From positions 992,001-1,056,000 of the forward strand of contig CAVSUB010000001.1 of assembly GCA_963730995.1 (NCBI GenBank): a stretch of 64,000 bases of DNA. Direction: 5' to 3'. Of the stretch, positions 1-7,661 are shown piece by piece. Numbering within the stretch: position 1 is the stretch's first letter; every line of letters begins with the position of its first letter. The DNA is from CAVSUB01 sp963730995. GTDB lineage: Bacteria; Acidobacteriota; Vicinamibacteria; Vicinamibacterales; 2-12-FULL-66-21. The notes below the pieces were generated by a model. The model saw only the letters and a list, made by a program, of their open reading frames with translations, was not told the DNA's origin and ran no database searches. The translations under genes and the position numbers were made by a program.

Positions 1-2
1 CG

Positions 3-155
3 GCGCGACAGACGAGCGGCGCCCTTCGACGCGCTCTCCTCGAAGAGACCGCGGAGCGGCTCGTCGTCGAAGCGCGGAGAGATGGCGTGACGCTGAGCGA
101 TCTCGTGGGCGCCATCAGGCGCCACTGGGCCCGAACCGTCAGTCGTGCGGGTTGA
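3..155 (+). CDS. C-terminal end of a GntR-family (YtrA-like) transcriptional regulator, cut by the window edge
   Basis: The third frame is open from the window edge to a TGA at 153-155 and ends in a helix-rich stretch (AERLVVEARRDGVTLSDLV, then AIRRHW). That pattern is typical of the C-terminal effector segment of short YtrA-type GntR regulators, which usually control a neighbouring ABC transporter. Just downstream is a fragment carrying an ABC Walker A motif, which fits this context. Only about 50 residues are visible and the DNA-binding domain lies outside the window, so the family call rests on the tail and the neighbour. Confidence 0.45.
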   Translation, partial: ARQTSGALRRALLEETAERLVVEARRDGVTLSDLVGAIRRHWARTVSRAG

Positions 156-246
156 GGCGATCGAGGAAGGTATCTTCGCGCTGATCGGGCCAAACGGCGC
201 GGGCAAGACGACGACATTCGAGCAATACTGCGTGACGGTGAGCTGA
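145..246 (+). pseudogene. Remnant of an ABC transporter ATP-binding subunit
   Basis: A 33-codon reading frame (GTG start, TGA stop) overlaps the end of the GntR-like gene. It contains FALIGPNGAGKTTTFE, an unmistakable Walker A loop of an ABC ATPase, but stops 15 or so residues later. Signature, Walker B and H-loop are absent. The tail might correspond to the C-terminal end of the family, which would mean an internal deletion removed almost the whole gene; this is a guess. It cannot be a working ATPase. Confidence 0.45.
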
Positions 247-247
247 G

Positions 248-345
248 CCGGGATCAGGGATCGGGGATCAGGGATCCGAAAACACAGAGTCGCTCGGCCG
301 ACGTCCTGGTTTTTTCCGAATCCCTGATCCTGATCCCCGATCCCG
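248..345. repeat. Inverted short-period repeat (GGGATC-type) after the ABC remnant
   Basis: The left arm (248-280) is a run of near-identical GGGATCA/GGGATCG units. The right arm (314-345) is its approximate reverse complement (CCCTGATCCTGATCCCC). A 33-base spacer containing a T tract lies between. It starts two bases after a stop codon. It would fold into a long hairpin in RNA. It resembles other 3' end repeats in the window in architecture but has its own motif. Confidence 0.75.
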
Positions 346-401
346 ACACGATCACGATCTACCGCTTCTCCCCCACGGGCTTCACACCAACCGGTTGAAT
401 G

Positions 402-1538
402 TCAGTCGGTCGCCTTGCCCTCGAGCAGGGCGTCGCACATGATCTGCTGCGCGCCGTTCTCGGTGCACACGGCGTACTTGACGTTCTCGCCATACATGCC
501 CACGCCCGCGTGCTCCCCTTTCGCGTTCAGCATGTAGAAGTTGATGCCAAAGTTCGGGAGCCCGCGCGAATTCAGCAGGCGCTTCTCCACCGTGTTCGAT
601 TGGATGCGCTTCAGCGCTTCCATGCCGGCGTCCTTCGGACTCTTGCCTCGGCGCATCTCCTCGACGATGAAGAAGGAACAGAGGTTGAACAGGTTGGCCT
701 CGCCGCGGCCGGTGGATCCCGCGGCGCCGACGCTGCCGTCGACGTAGAGACCCGCGCCCAGAATCGGCGAATCACCCACGCGTCCGGGAATCTTGAACGC
801 GAGGCCGCTCGTCGTCGTGACGCCGCAGATGTCGCCCGCGGCGTTGATGCCATTACAGTTGATGGTTCCGTAGAAGTGCTTCGGATCGATCAGGCCTTCC
901 GCCATCATGTCGAGGCTCACCTGTCGCAGCGCCGCCTCCCGCTTGATCGGATCGAGATAGTGTAGGGGGTCGGATCGGCGCTTCCACTCGAGCCACTTGT
1001 TGCGGGACCGCTCGGTGTTCAGGTCCGCTTCGATCGTGAAGCCCATGCCCCGAGCGAACGCCTGGGCATCGCGGCCGACGATCAGATGATGGTCGGTCTG
1101 GTCCATCACCCTCTGCGCCACGAGTGAGGGCGTGCGTACGCCCTCCAGGCAGGCCACGCCGCCGGCGCGGCGTTTCGGACCGTGCATGCAGCAGGAATCG
1201 AGCTGGACGACGCCGTCGGCGTTCGGAACGCCGCCGTAGCCGACGCTATCTTCCAGCGGATCGAGCTCGACGATGTTGACGCCGGCGATCAGGGCATCGA
1301 GAACATCCTTGCCTTCGGTCATGAGACCAAAAGCAGTCTCGACACACGTCTTCGTTCCACCATTCTTGTACTGGTGGCCGTTGCCGGACGAAATGACGAC
1401 CGGCTTGACTCGACCGCGGGACACGGCCGGGGCCTGCGCCGCCGGCCTGGCCTGCGCCGCGGCCGCAATGCCGGCGGTGCCCGTGAGCACGAACTCTCGG
1501 CGGTTCATCCGTTTGGACGGGTCAGGATCGTGAATCAT
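402..1538 (-). CDS. Glycosylasparaginase (N4-(beta-N-acetylglucosaminyl)-L-asparaginase), Ntn-hydrolase
   Basis: This 378-residue protein cleaves the amide bond between asparagine and N-acetylglucosamine in the known family. Residues 11-16 (MNRREF), followed by an alanine-rich hydrophobic stretch, form a twin-arginine-type export signal, so it probably acts in the periplasm; tatA and tatC are in the same window. The precursor is expected to self-cleave before a threonine, and Thr225 in HFYGTINC fits that position. The conserved GRVGDSP block follows (residues 252-258), then a glycine-rich stretch. The frame stays open about 640 bases upstream, but similarity begins only here, so I chose the ATG at 1538; the ATG at 1508 is also possible. 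Confidence 0.9.
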   Translation of the reverse strand: MIHDPDPSKRMNRREFVLTGTAGIAAAAQARPAAQAPAVSRGRVKPVVISSGNGHQYKNGGTKTCVETAFGLMTEGKDVLDALIAGVNIVELDPLEDSVGYGGVPNADGVVQLDSCCMHGPKRRAGGVACLEGVRTPSLVAQRVMDQTDHHLIVGRDAQAFARGMGFTIEADLNTERSRNKWLEWKRRSDPLHYLDPIKREAALRQVSLDMMAEGLIDPKHFYGTINCNGINAAGDICGVTTTSGLAFKIPGRVGDSPILGAGLYVDGSVGAAGSTGRGEANLFNLCSFFIVEEMRRGKSPKDAGMEALKRIQSNTVEKRLLNSRGLPNFGINFYMLNAKGEHAGVGMYGENVKYAVCTENGAQQIMCDALLEGKATD

Positions 1539-1702
1539 GAAAGACCTCAGGTTTAGCGGCCCGACCTTCAGATCGGGCGTCCACGGGTCAGAAGAACCGG
1601 GCGGCGCTGTTCCGCCCGATTGAAGCCGAAACACGACATTGGGCCCTGAAGCCGTTCTCATCGGACCCTGTTGAAGATGCCGGCGAGAGTGTAGCGGATT
1701 TG

Positions 1703-1732
1703 TTGACGACTGCGGAACGCGACGACTAGGAT
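1703..1732 (+). promoter_or_regulatory. Promoter for the threonine dehydratase gene, probably giving a leaderless mRNA
   Basis: TTGACG at 1703-1708 and TAGGAT at 1727-1732 are separated by 18 bases, a good sigma70-type pair. The TTG start codon at 1740 lies only 7 bases after the -10 box, about where transcription should begin. The rest of the divergent intergenic region (1539-1702) holds only a hairpin at 1598-1618 (stem CGGGCGG/CCGCCCG). Confidence 0.5.
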
Positions 1733-1739
1733 CGCTCGG

Positions 1740-2708
1740 TTGCGAACGCGACAGATTTCTCTCGAGACCATTCGCGAGGCGGCCGGCAGAGTCTATGACG
1801 TCGTCTTCCGCACCCCCCTGGTGCGGCTGCCTACCGGAGCCGACGCTCCCGAGGTGTACCTCAAGCTCGAGACGCTTCAGCCGATTGGATCGTTCAAGAT
1901 CAGGGGCGCGCGCAATGCAGTCGGTCGGCTGGCGTCCGCGGACCTCGCGGGCGGCGTGTGGACCGTGAGCGCCGGCAATGCCGCCCAGGGGGTCGCTCTT
2001 GCCGCCCGGCGGGCAGGCGCCAACTGCACCGTGCTCGTCATGGAGACCGCACCACAGACCAAGTTGAACGCCATCGAGCGGCTCGGGGCGACGATCGTCA
2101 AGGCCTCGTTCGACGAGTGCTGGCGAGCCGTCGAGGAACACCGCTCGGACAGGATGCCGGGGCATCTCGTGCACCCGTTCGACGACGATGACTTCATCAG
2201 CGGAAACGGCACGATTGCGCTCGAGATCGTCGAGGATCTGCCGGATGTGGATGCCGTCGTCGCGCCACTGGGGGGCGGCGGGCTGCTATCCGGGATAGCG
2301 ATCGGGTTGCGGGAGCTCAGGCCCGAAGCATTGATCTATGCGGCCGAGCCCGCAACGGCCGCGCCGCTTTCGGCGTCGATGGCCGCCGGCCGCGCGAGCC
2401 GTTTCGAGACGTGGACGCCGTCGTTCGTCGACGGTGCAGGCGGCCGCTCCGTGCTCGAGACAATGTGGCCGCTTCTGCGTGATAACGTCTCGGATTCGAT
2501 CGTCGTCGGACTCGACGACGTCGCGCGGGCGATGAAGCTGGTCGCGGATCGCGTGCACGTGATCGCTGAGGGCGCGGCGGCGTGTGCGATTGCGGCGGCT
2601 ACCTCGACGGCGATGGCCGAGCGCGGCCACCGCAAGGTCGTGGCGGTCGTGTCGGGCGGAAACATCGATCTCGCGCGCTTCGCGCAGCTGGTCGGCGCGT
2701 GCGAATGA
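1740..2708 (+). CDS. Threonine/serine dehydratase, PLP-dependent (catabolic TdcB / short IlvA type)
   Basis: A 322-residue fold-type II PLP enzyme that deaminates threonine or serine to the 2-oxo acid and ammonia. Lys53 in GSFKIRGARNA is the Schiff-base lysine. The glycine loop PLGGGGLLSG binds the phosphate, and VVSGGNIDL near the end is the usual C-terminal cofactor motif. It has no C-terminal ACT regulatory domain, so isoleucine feedback as in long IlvA is not expected. The TTG start follows a promoter by 7 bases and has no separate Shine-Dalgarno sequence. It is divergent from the glycosylasparaginase gene. Serine racemase cannot be excluded. Confidence 0.85.
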   Translation: MRTRQISLETIREAAGRVYDVVFRTPLVRLPTGADAPEVYLKLETLQPIGSFKIRGARNAVGRLASADLAGGVWTVSAGNAAQGVALAARRAGANCTVLVMETAPQTKLNAIERLGATIVKASFDECWRAVEEHRSDRMPGHLVHPFDDDDFISGNGTIALEIVEDLPDVDAVVAPLGGGGLLSGIAIGLRELRPEALIYAAEPATAAPLSASMAAGRASRFETWTPSFVDGAGGRSVLETMWPLLRDNVSDSIVVGLDDVARAMKLVADRVHVIAEGAAACAIAAATSTAMAERGHRKVVAVVSGGNIDLARFAQLVGACE

Positions 2709-2715
2709 GGGCGGG

Positions 2716-4898
2716 ATGCCAGGGGGCGATCAGAGAGGAATGGGCGACACGGTGACTCCGAACCAGGCAGTGATCCCCGAACGGCTTCGTCGACTTCCGG
2801 AACTGGCGAACGATCTCTGGTGGACGTGGAACAGCGCGCCGAGAGGCGTCTTCCGGCGTCTCGACTATCCGCTGTGGCGGCAGACGGCACACAACCCTGT
2901 ACTGATGCTCAGGCTCATCTCGACGGAGATGGTGGAGGCCGCCGCTGCCGACCCTGAGTTCCTGCAGCTGTACGACACCTCCATCGCCACCCTGGACAGC
3001 CTCCGAACCGGCCGGGAGACGTGGTGGTCATCACGTTTTCCAGACACGGCCGGGCCGCTGGCCTATTTCTCGGCGGAGTTCGCCCTCCATCAGTCGCTGC
3101 CGATCTATGCGGGCGGCCTCGGCGTGCTCGCCGGCGACCACTGTAAGGAAGCCAGCGACCTCGGCGTGCCGCTCGTCGGCGTCGGCTTCATGTATCCGCA
3201 AGGCTACTTCCATCAAACCGTCTCGCCCGAGGGATGGCAGATGGAGGTCTACGAGCGTCTGAGCTGGGCGGATGCCCCGGTCGATCCGGCGATGACGCCC
3301 GACGGCAAGCCGTGCGTCATCGCGGTGCCGCTGGGCAGCCGCTCGGTACTCGCGGCCGTCTGGCGCGTGCGTCTCGGACGCGTGACGCTGTACCTGCTCG
3401 ACACCGATCTCGAAGAGAACACGCCATGGGATCGCGAGTTGTCGGCTCGCCTGTACGGCGGCGACCGCGAAATCCGGATTCAGCAGGAGATCATCCTCGG
3501 CATCGGCGGCGTTCGCGCGCTGAAGGCGCTCGGCCTGTCACCCGCGGCCTGGCATCTGAACGAGGGGCACGCCGCATTCGTCGTCCTGCAACGCATTCGC
3601 GACCTGATCGAGCATGGTGAGAGCTTCGACTCGGCGCTCGAGGAAGTCCGGCGGACGACGATCTTCACGACCCACACGCCGGTCCCTGCGGGCCACGACG
3701 CTTTCCCGTTCAATCTGGTGGAAACGCATCTGGCTGGCGCGTGGGGAACGCTCGGGACGTCGCGTGATGCCTTCCTCGCGCTCGGCCACTACGACAACGG
3801 CAGCGGGCCGCTCTTCAACATGACGGCGCTCGCGCTGCGCGCGTCGAGCTTCGTCAACGGCGTCAGCCAGCTCCACGGACAGGTGACGCGGGATATGTGG
3901 GGACCGATCTGGCCGGGCGTGGAGCCCGAGTCGAGGCCGGTGCGCGCGATCACCAACGGCGTCCACGTGCCGACGTGGCTGTCGTCGGACGTGAAAGCGC
4001 TGCTCGACACGCATCTCCAATCCGGATGGCTGGAGCGACACGACGATCCCGCCGTCTGGCAGGCCGTCCTCGACATCCCGGATGAGGAGCTCTGGCGTGT
4101 CCGCACGTCGCTTCGCAACTACCTGTTCGCGTTCATTCGCGAGCGCGCGAGGCAGCGGTGGAAGGAAGAACGCGTCACCGCGGCACGGGTCGTCGCCGCC
4201 GGGACGCTGCTCGATCCAAATGCACTGACCATCGGCTTCGCGAGGCGCTTCACCGGCTACAAGCGCCCCGAACTGATCTTCCACGACGCGGACCGCCTGA
4301 TCGCGATTCTCACTGCCGCCCGGCGGCCCGTGCAGATCGTCTTCGCCGGGAAAGCCCACCCGGCGGACGAGACCGGCAAGCACCACCTGCAGCAGGTCTA
4401 CCGCCACGCGATCGATCCGAAGTTCGGCGGACGCATCGCTTTCGTAGACGACTACGACCTGCACGTCGCGCACTTCCTGGTGCAAGGCTGCGACGTGTGG
4501 ATGAACAATCCGCGCAAGCCGCTCGAGGCTTCGGGGACGAGCGGCATGAAGGCCTCGATCAACGGCGTTCCGCACCTCAGCATCGGTGACGGCTGGTGGG
4601 CGGAAGGCGTACTCGGGTCAGAACGGATGGCTCATCGACGGCCGGACGGACTCGAGCGACCCCGCAGCCGTCGACGCCGCTGACGCGGAGTCCCTCTATC
4701 AACTCCTCGAAACACAGGTCGTCCCGCGCTTCTACCAGCGGGACGCTCGTGGCGATCCCCACGAGATGGCTGGACACCGTACGCCAGGCGATCCTGTCCG
4801 TCGGTCCGCGGTTCAGTGCCCGCCGAATGGTCCGTGAGTACGCGGAGGCGATGTACGGCCCGGCGCTTCGGGCGAGCGAACGGGCCGGATCGCGCTAG
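2716..4898 (+). CDS. glgP: Alpha-glucan (glycogen) phosphorylase, GT35, with two one-base frameshifts
   Basis: Releases glucose 1-phosphate from glycogen or maltodextrin. The N-terminal DUF3417-type start (LANDLWWTWN) marks the long bacterial alpha-glucan phosphorylase group. YFSAEFALHQSLPIYAGGLG and the PLP site EASGTSGMKASINGV are clear; the PLP lysine is about residue 612. After GWWAEG the frame jumps twice, near 4609 and 4754, each time consistent with one extra G. The three-frame reading restores the usual C-terminus (GQNGWLIDGR, then VGPRFSARRMVREYAE). Reconstructed length is about 726 residues, normal for the family. It starts 8 bases after the dehydratase stop; an ATG at 2740 is an alternative. 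The frameshifts are probably sequence errors. Confidence 0.88.
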
Positions 4899-4916
4899 TC
4901 TTGGTGGTCTGCGACT

Positions 4917-5006
4917 TGTCTCCTAACAGGAGGCCAGGAGTTCAGGAGGTCAGAAGATCGAAACCCCAACCCTCGTAACCTCCTGATCTCGTGATCTCCT
5001 GTCAGA
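4917..5006. repeat. Inverted short-period repeat (AGGAGGTC-type) after glgP
   Basis: A left arm rich in AGGAGG/AGGAGT units (4918-4960) faces a right arm of the complementary kind (TCCTGATCTCGTGATCTCCT, 4981-5000). Apart from this repeat I see nothing recognisable in the 206-base gap between glgP and the next gene. Confidence 0.65.
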
Positions 5007-5104
5007 CCAGCGCCTCGAATCAGCACACCGCGTCGAGTTCCAGGGCAGCGACCGCCGCCTCGAGTTCCGGGAAGGCCGCCCCCCCGTAGTACAATTCCCG
5101 CTCG

Positions 5105-5563
5105 ATGTCCCGAAAGACCATGACCCAGACCCGGTGCGCGCTGTGCGGCGCGAAGGACGTATCCGAGCCGCGCGGCGAGGAACGCTACTGCCGGGACTGC
5201 TGGGACAAGAAGATTGCGGTCGAAGAGATCGTCGCGCGCGAATTTGCGCTCAAGCGCTACATCCGCGCGCACAGCGCCGAGAAATACCTGATCTATCACT
5301 CCACCCTCAAGCGCCCCTGCGGTCAGCTCATCGTCGTGGACGACGGCTACGATCTGTTCCTCACGATGCTGCTGTATCCGAGCTTCGCGTGGGACGAGGC
5401 CGCATACTATCTGGAGGGCGATCCGGAGGGACGATCGTTCGCAGAAATCCTCGTGGACGTTGTCGCTGCCGAGGTCATCGAGCCCTGGGGCGGCGGCAAA
5501 TGGCACCTCGAGATCTTCCGATCTTCCAACCCGGAGCCGGAAGACTGGAACGGAGAGATGTAG
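5105..5563 (+). CDS. Conserved hypothetical protein with an N-terminal zinc-ribbon-like Cys pair
   Basis: A 152-residue soluble protein that I do not recognise as a named family. It begins with CALC (residues 12-15) and CRDC (29-32), an arrangement that could bind zinc. A hydrophilic alpha/beta body follows with two tryptophan-containing segments near the end. No signal peptide or membrane segment is visible. A TACAAT box lies at 5090-5095, nine bases before the ATG, so transcription may start very close to the start codon. A second in-frame ATG at 5120 is an alternative start. It stands alone between repeats and a secreted-protein gene. Confidence 0.7.
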   Translation: MSRKTMTQTRCALCGAKDVSEPRGEERYCRDCWDKKIAVEEIVAREFALKRYIRAHSAEKYLIYHSTLKRPCGQLIVVDDGYDLFLTMLLYPSFAWDEAAYYLEGDPEGRSFAEILVDVVAAEVIEPWGGGKWHLEIFRSSNPEPEDWNGEM

Positions 5564-5683
5564 AGGGCTATAATCCAGCCGCTCATCCATCAGCTTTCCG
5601 CATTCGGTGCCTGATGGCGCCGCGCGTCGCCCGTTTGGCAGCTGAGAGCTCGTGGTCGACAGCTTCGATTTCCGGAGGTAGTC

Positions 5684-6172
5684 ATGAACCGTTTCGCGTT
5701 CGCGTCTGCCGTGGCCTTCCTCTCCTGCACCGTTACTGCCGCGTCCAGCTTCGCTCAAGCCAAACAGGCCGCTCCGCCGGCCAAGGCGGTCGCCGCCGCG
5801 CCGACCACGCCGGCGCCTGCCGCGCCCGCGAAGTGGGTGCCGCCAATCAAAGGCGTTGCAACAATCCAGATAGTGCAGGGACCGGCCAAGATCGTGGGCA
5901 AGGAAATCGTCACGACGGTCAAGGTGAAGAACATGTCCACCGGCTCCATCAATCTCCTGAAGGCCGACCAGGAATGGTACGACAAGGGAGACGGCAAGAA
6001 GCGGAACCTGGTCACCACCGCCACGGCGATGTACCGCAAGCCGTTTCTGCCAGGCGAGGTTATCGAATTGGAGCTGCGGGCCCCTCGCATCGGCAACCCC
6101 GACATCAACCGGATCATCTTCTCGCATGCCAACGGGAAGGTGGATCCCAAGGTTGTCAAGGCGTTCGAGTAG
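5684..6172 (+). CDS. Secreted protein of unknown function with an Ala/Pro-rich linker
   Basis: 162 residues. An N-terminal signal peptide ends around ASSFAQA (residue 25). A low-complexity Ala/Pro linker follows to about residue 50, then a roughly 110-residue beta-rich domain (KIVGKEIVTTVKVKNMST, ELELRAPR). The pattern of a short extracytoplasmic beta-sandwich suggests an FxLYD-like or similar domain, but I cannot prove it. A TATAAT box at 5569-5574 lies 110 bases upstream, just past the preceding stop codon, and may be its promoter; its -35 region is weak. A purine-rich sequence (GGAGG, 5673-5677) precedes the ATG at a good distance. Confidence 0.7.
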   Translation: MNRFAFASAVAFLSCTVTAASSFAQAKQAAPPAKAVAAAPTTPAPAAPAKWVPPIKGVATIQIVQGPAKIVGKEIVTTVKVKNMSTGSINLLKADQEWYDKGDGKKRNLVTTATAMYRKPFLPGEVIELELRAPRIGNPDINRIIFSHANGKVDPKVVKAFE

Positions 6173-6228
6173 GTCCATTCGCACTGCGGACCGGCTGCCC
6201 GATCGTCCATGCGCGCTAGAATCGGCGC

Positions 6229-6750
6229 ATGGATGATCTCCGCTATCCGATTGGCAGGTTCGCCTTCGCCTCCGACCCGTCACCCGAACAGCGCCGCGCC
6301 TGGATTCGATGGATCGCGGATGCGCCGGCGCAACTGCGACAGGCCGTCTCCGGCCTCTCTGATTCTCAGCTCGACACGCCGTACCGTCCCGACGGATGGA
6401 CGCTGCGCCAGGTCGTCCACCACGTGCCGGACAGCCACTTGAACGCTTACGTCAGGTTCAAGCTGGCACTCACCGAAGAGACGCCGACGATCAAGCCATA
6501 CGACGAGAACGAGTGGGCACGGCTTCCCGACGCGAAGGGGCCCGTCGACGATTCACTGATGCTGCTGGAGGCGCTGCATCGGCGCTGGGTCATCCTGCTG
6601 GAGTCCATGACGGCTTCGGACTTCGCGCGCCAGTTGGTGCATCCGGACCGAGGTCAGGTCAGCAACGACTGGCTGCTCCAGCTCTATTCCTGGCACGGCC
6701 GGCACCACACGGGGCATGTGACCTCGCTGCGGCAGCGAAACGGGTGGTAG
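6229..6750 (+). CDS. YfiT/DinB-family metal-dependent thiol transferase
   Basis: A 173-residue four-helix-bundle protein of the DinB/YfiT superfamily. The three metal-binding histidines expected in the family are visible in VVHHVPDSH (about residues 65-73) and WHGRHHTGHV (about 154-163). The characterised Bacillus homologue transfers bacillithiol to electrophiles; whether this organism makes bacillithiol cannot be seen here, so the thiol used is unknown. A TAGAAT box at 6217-6222 lies six bases before the ATG with no Shine-Dalgarno sequence between them, so the message may be leaderless. The length is typical of the family. Confidence 0.82.
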   Translation: MDDLRYPIGRFAFASDPSPEQRRAWIRWIADAPAQLRQAVSGLSDSQLDTPYRPDGWTLRQVVHHVPDSHLNAYVRFKLALTEETPTIKPYDENEWARLPDAKGPVDDSLMLLEALHRRWVILLESMTASDFARQLVHPDRGQVSNDWLLQLYSWHGRHHTGHVTSLRQRNGW

Positions 6751-6752
6751 AC

Positions 6753-6779
6753 GAGCTAGGAGCTAGGAGCTAGGAGCTG
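6753..6779. repeat. Tandem 7-nt repeat (GAGCTAG) after the YfiT gene
   Basis: Four head-to-tail copies of the heptamer GAGCTAG, the last one degenerate, start three bases after the TAG stop codon. No clear inverted partner lies nearby. It belongs to the same positional class of 3' end repeats found after other genes here. Confidence 0.8.
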
Positions 6780-6858
6780 GAATCGCCTGAAACCGGGCTG
6801 TCGTTGCTGAGCAGCCCGCGAGCGAAGCGAGCGGCTGTGAGAAATGCCAGCTCGAAGA

Positions 6859-7244
6859 CTATCTTCCCGCCCACCGGTCGGCGTAGTCGCCGGCGATGGG
6901 CATCTTCCAACGCCTGCCCTTGAACGCCTGGACCAGACCAATCGCCCAGAATCCCACCCAGGCCACCGCCGCCACGCCAGCCATCCAGCGCAGGACTGAA
7001 AAGCCTCGAGGCGACACGATCAACATCGCGAACGCCAGCCCGAGACAGAGAAACGCGCCAAGACCCAGCGCGCCCAATCCGAGCAGCGCCTGCCAGGCGT
7101 GGAAGCGAACAGAGCGACTCGTGCGCTCCACGATCAACAAGAGCGCGCCGGACAGCGGTCCCGCAAGGTAGGCCAGGGCGCCGGCGGTCTCCGGCGCGAG
7201 GCCGGTAGACGAGGAGGACGCCTGGGGCAGCAGCGTCGTGACAT
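6859..7244 (-). CDS. DUF4870 / Tic20-like small membrane protein, start region probably frameshifted
   Basis: The frame reading to 6859 contains ALAYLAGPLSGALLLIVE, RSVRFHAWQALLGLG and a C-terminal KMPIAGDYADRW. That series matches the DUF4870 pattern: three membrane helices with a VRFHA motif and a final LPIAGD-like box. Its function is unknown. No proper start codon exists in this frame, and the only TTG falls inside the first helix. The ATG at 7244 in another frame would give a plausible polar N-terminus if one or two indels are assumed, and I use it as the likely start. It is the third gene of a same-strand cluster with the PrcB-domain and VWFA-domain genes. Confidence 0.6.
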
Positions 7245-7259
7245 CCGGCCGGTTTGGCG

Positions 7260-7661
7260 TTAGCCCCGCTTGGCGTGACCTCGTTCGCGTGCCGGTACAC
7301 GTCCTCGAACCGCACCTCGCCCGCGGCCCGCGGCAACGACACGATATGGAAGGGGGACACGAGCACGTGAGCGACAGCGCGCCCGGCGGCCGGCGGGTGC
7401 TCGTCGACCTGCACCGTCACCACGTCGCCCTCGGCGCGGGCGTCGACGATGGTCGTCTCGAAGCCGGCGGACGACCGCTGCCCCTGGAACACCGCGGCCA
7501 CCATCCGCGCGACGAAGTCGACCGGAGGGGCGATCAGCGCTCGGCCCCGCGTGGGCCGCCCAGAGGGCACGCCACTCTTCGTCGTTGCGAACGATCGTGC
7601 GCTGGGCCTGCAGAATGCGGCTCGCGTCTCCACGGGCGATGGTCTGGATGTCGCCCGTCAC
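7260..7661 (-). CDS. PrcB C-terminal-domain protein, frameshifted
   Basis: It opens with a GTG that overlaps the TGA of the upstream VWFA gene (GTGA), so translation is probably coupled. The first 39 residues (RNDEEWRALWAAHAG) are in one frame. The rest (PVDFVARMVAAVFQGQRSSAG, continuing to LVSPFHIVSLPR) is in another, after a shift near 7550. This order matches the PrcB C-terminal domain, first described in a partner of the treponemal prcA protease. Its biochemical role is poorly known. The true C-terminus is uncertain, because the second frame runs on past the stop of the first at 7260. Confidence 0.6.
   Translation of the reverse strand: MTGDIQTIARGDASRILQAQRTIVRNDEEWRALWAAHAGPSADRPSGRLRRADGGRGVPGAAVVRRLRDDHRRRPRRGRRGDGAGRRAPAGRRARCRSRARVPLPYRVVAAGRGRGAVRGRVPARERGHAKRG

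Noticed and set aside
1539..2174. Upstream extension of the glycosylasparaginase frame
   Set aside because: The extra residues have no homology, overlap the divergent dehydratase gene, and precede the export signal.
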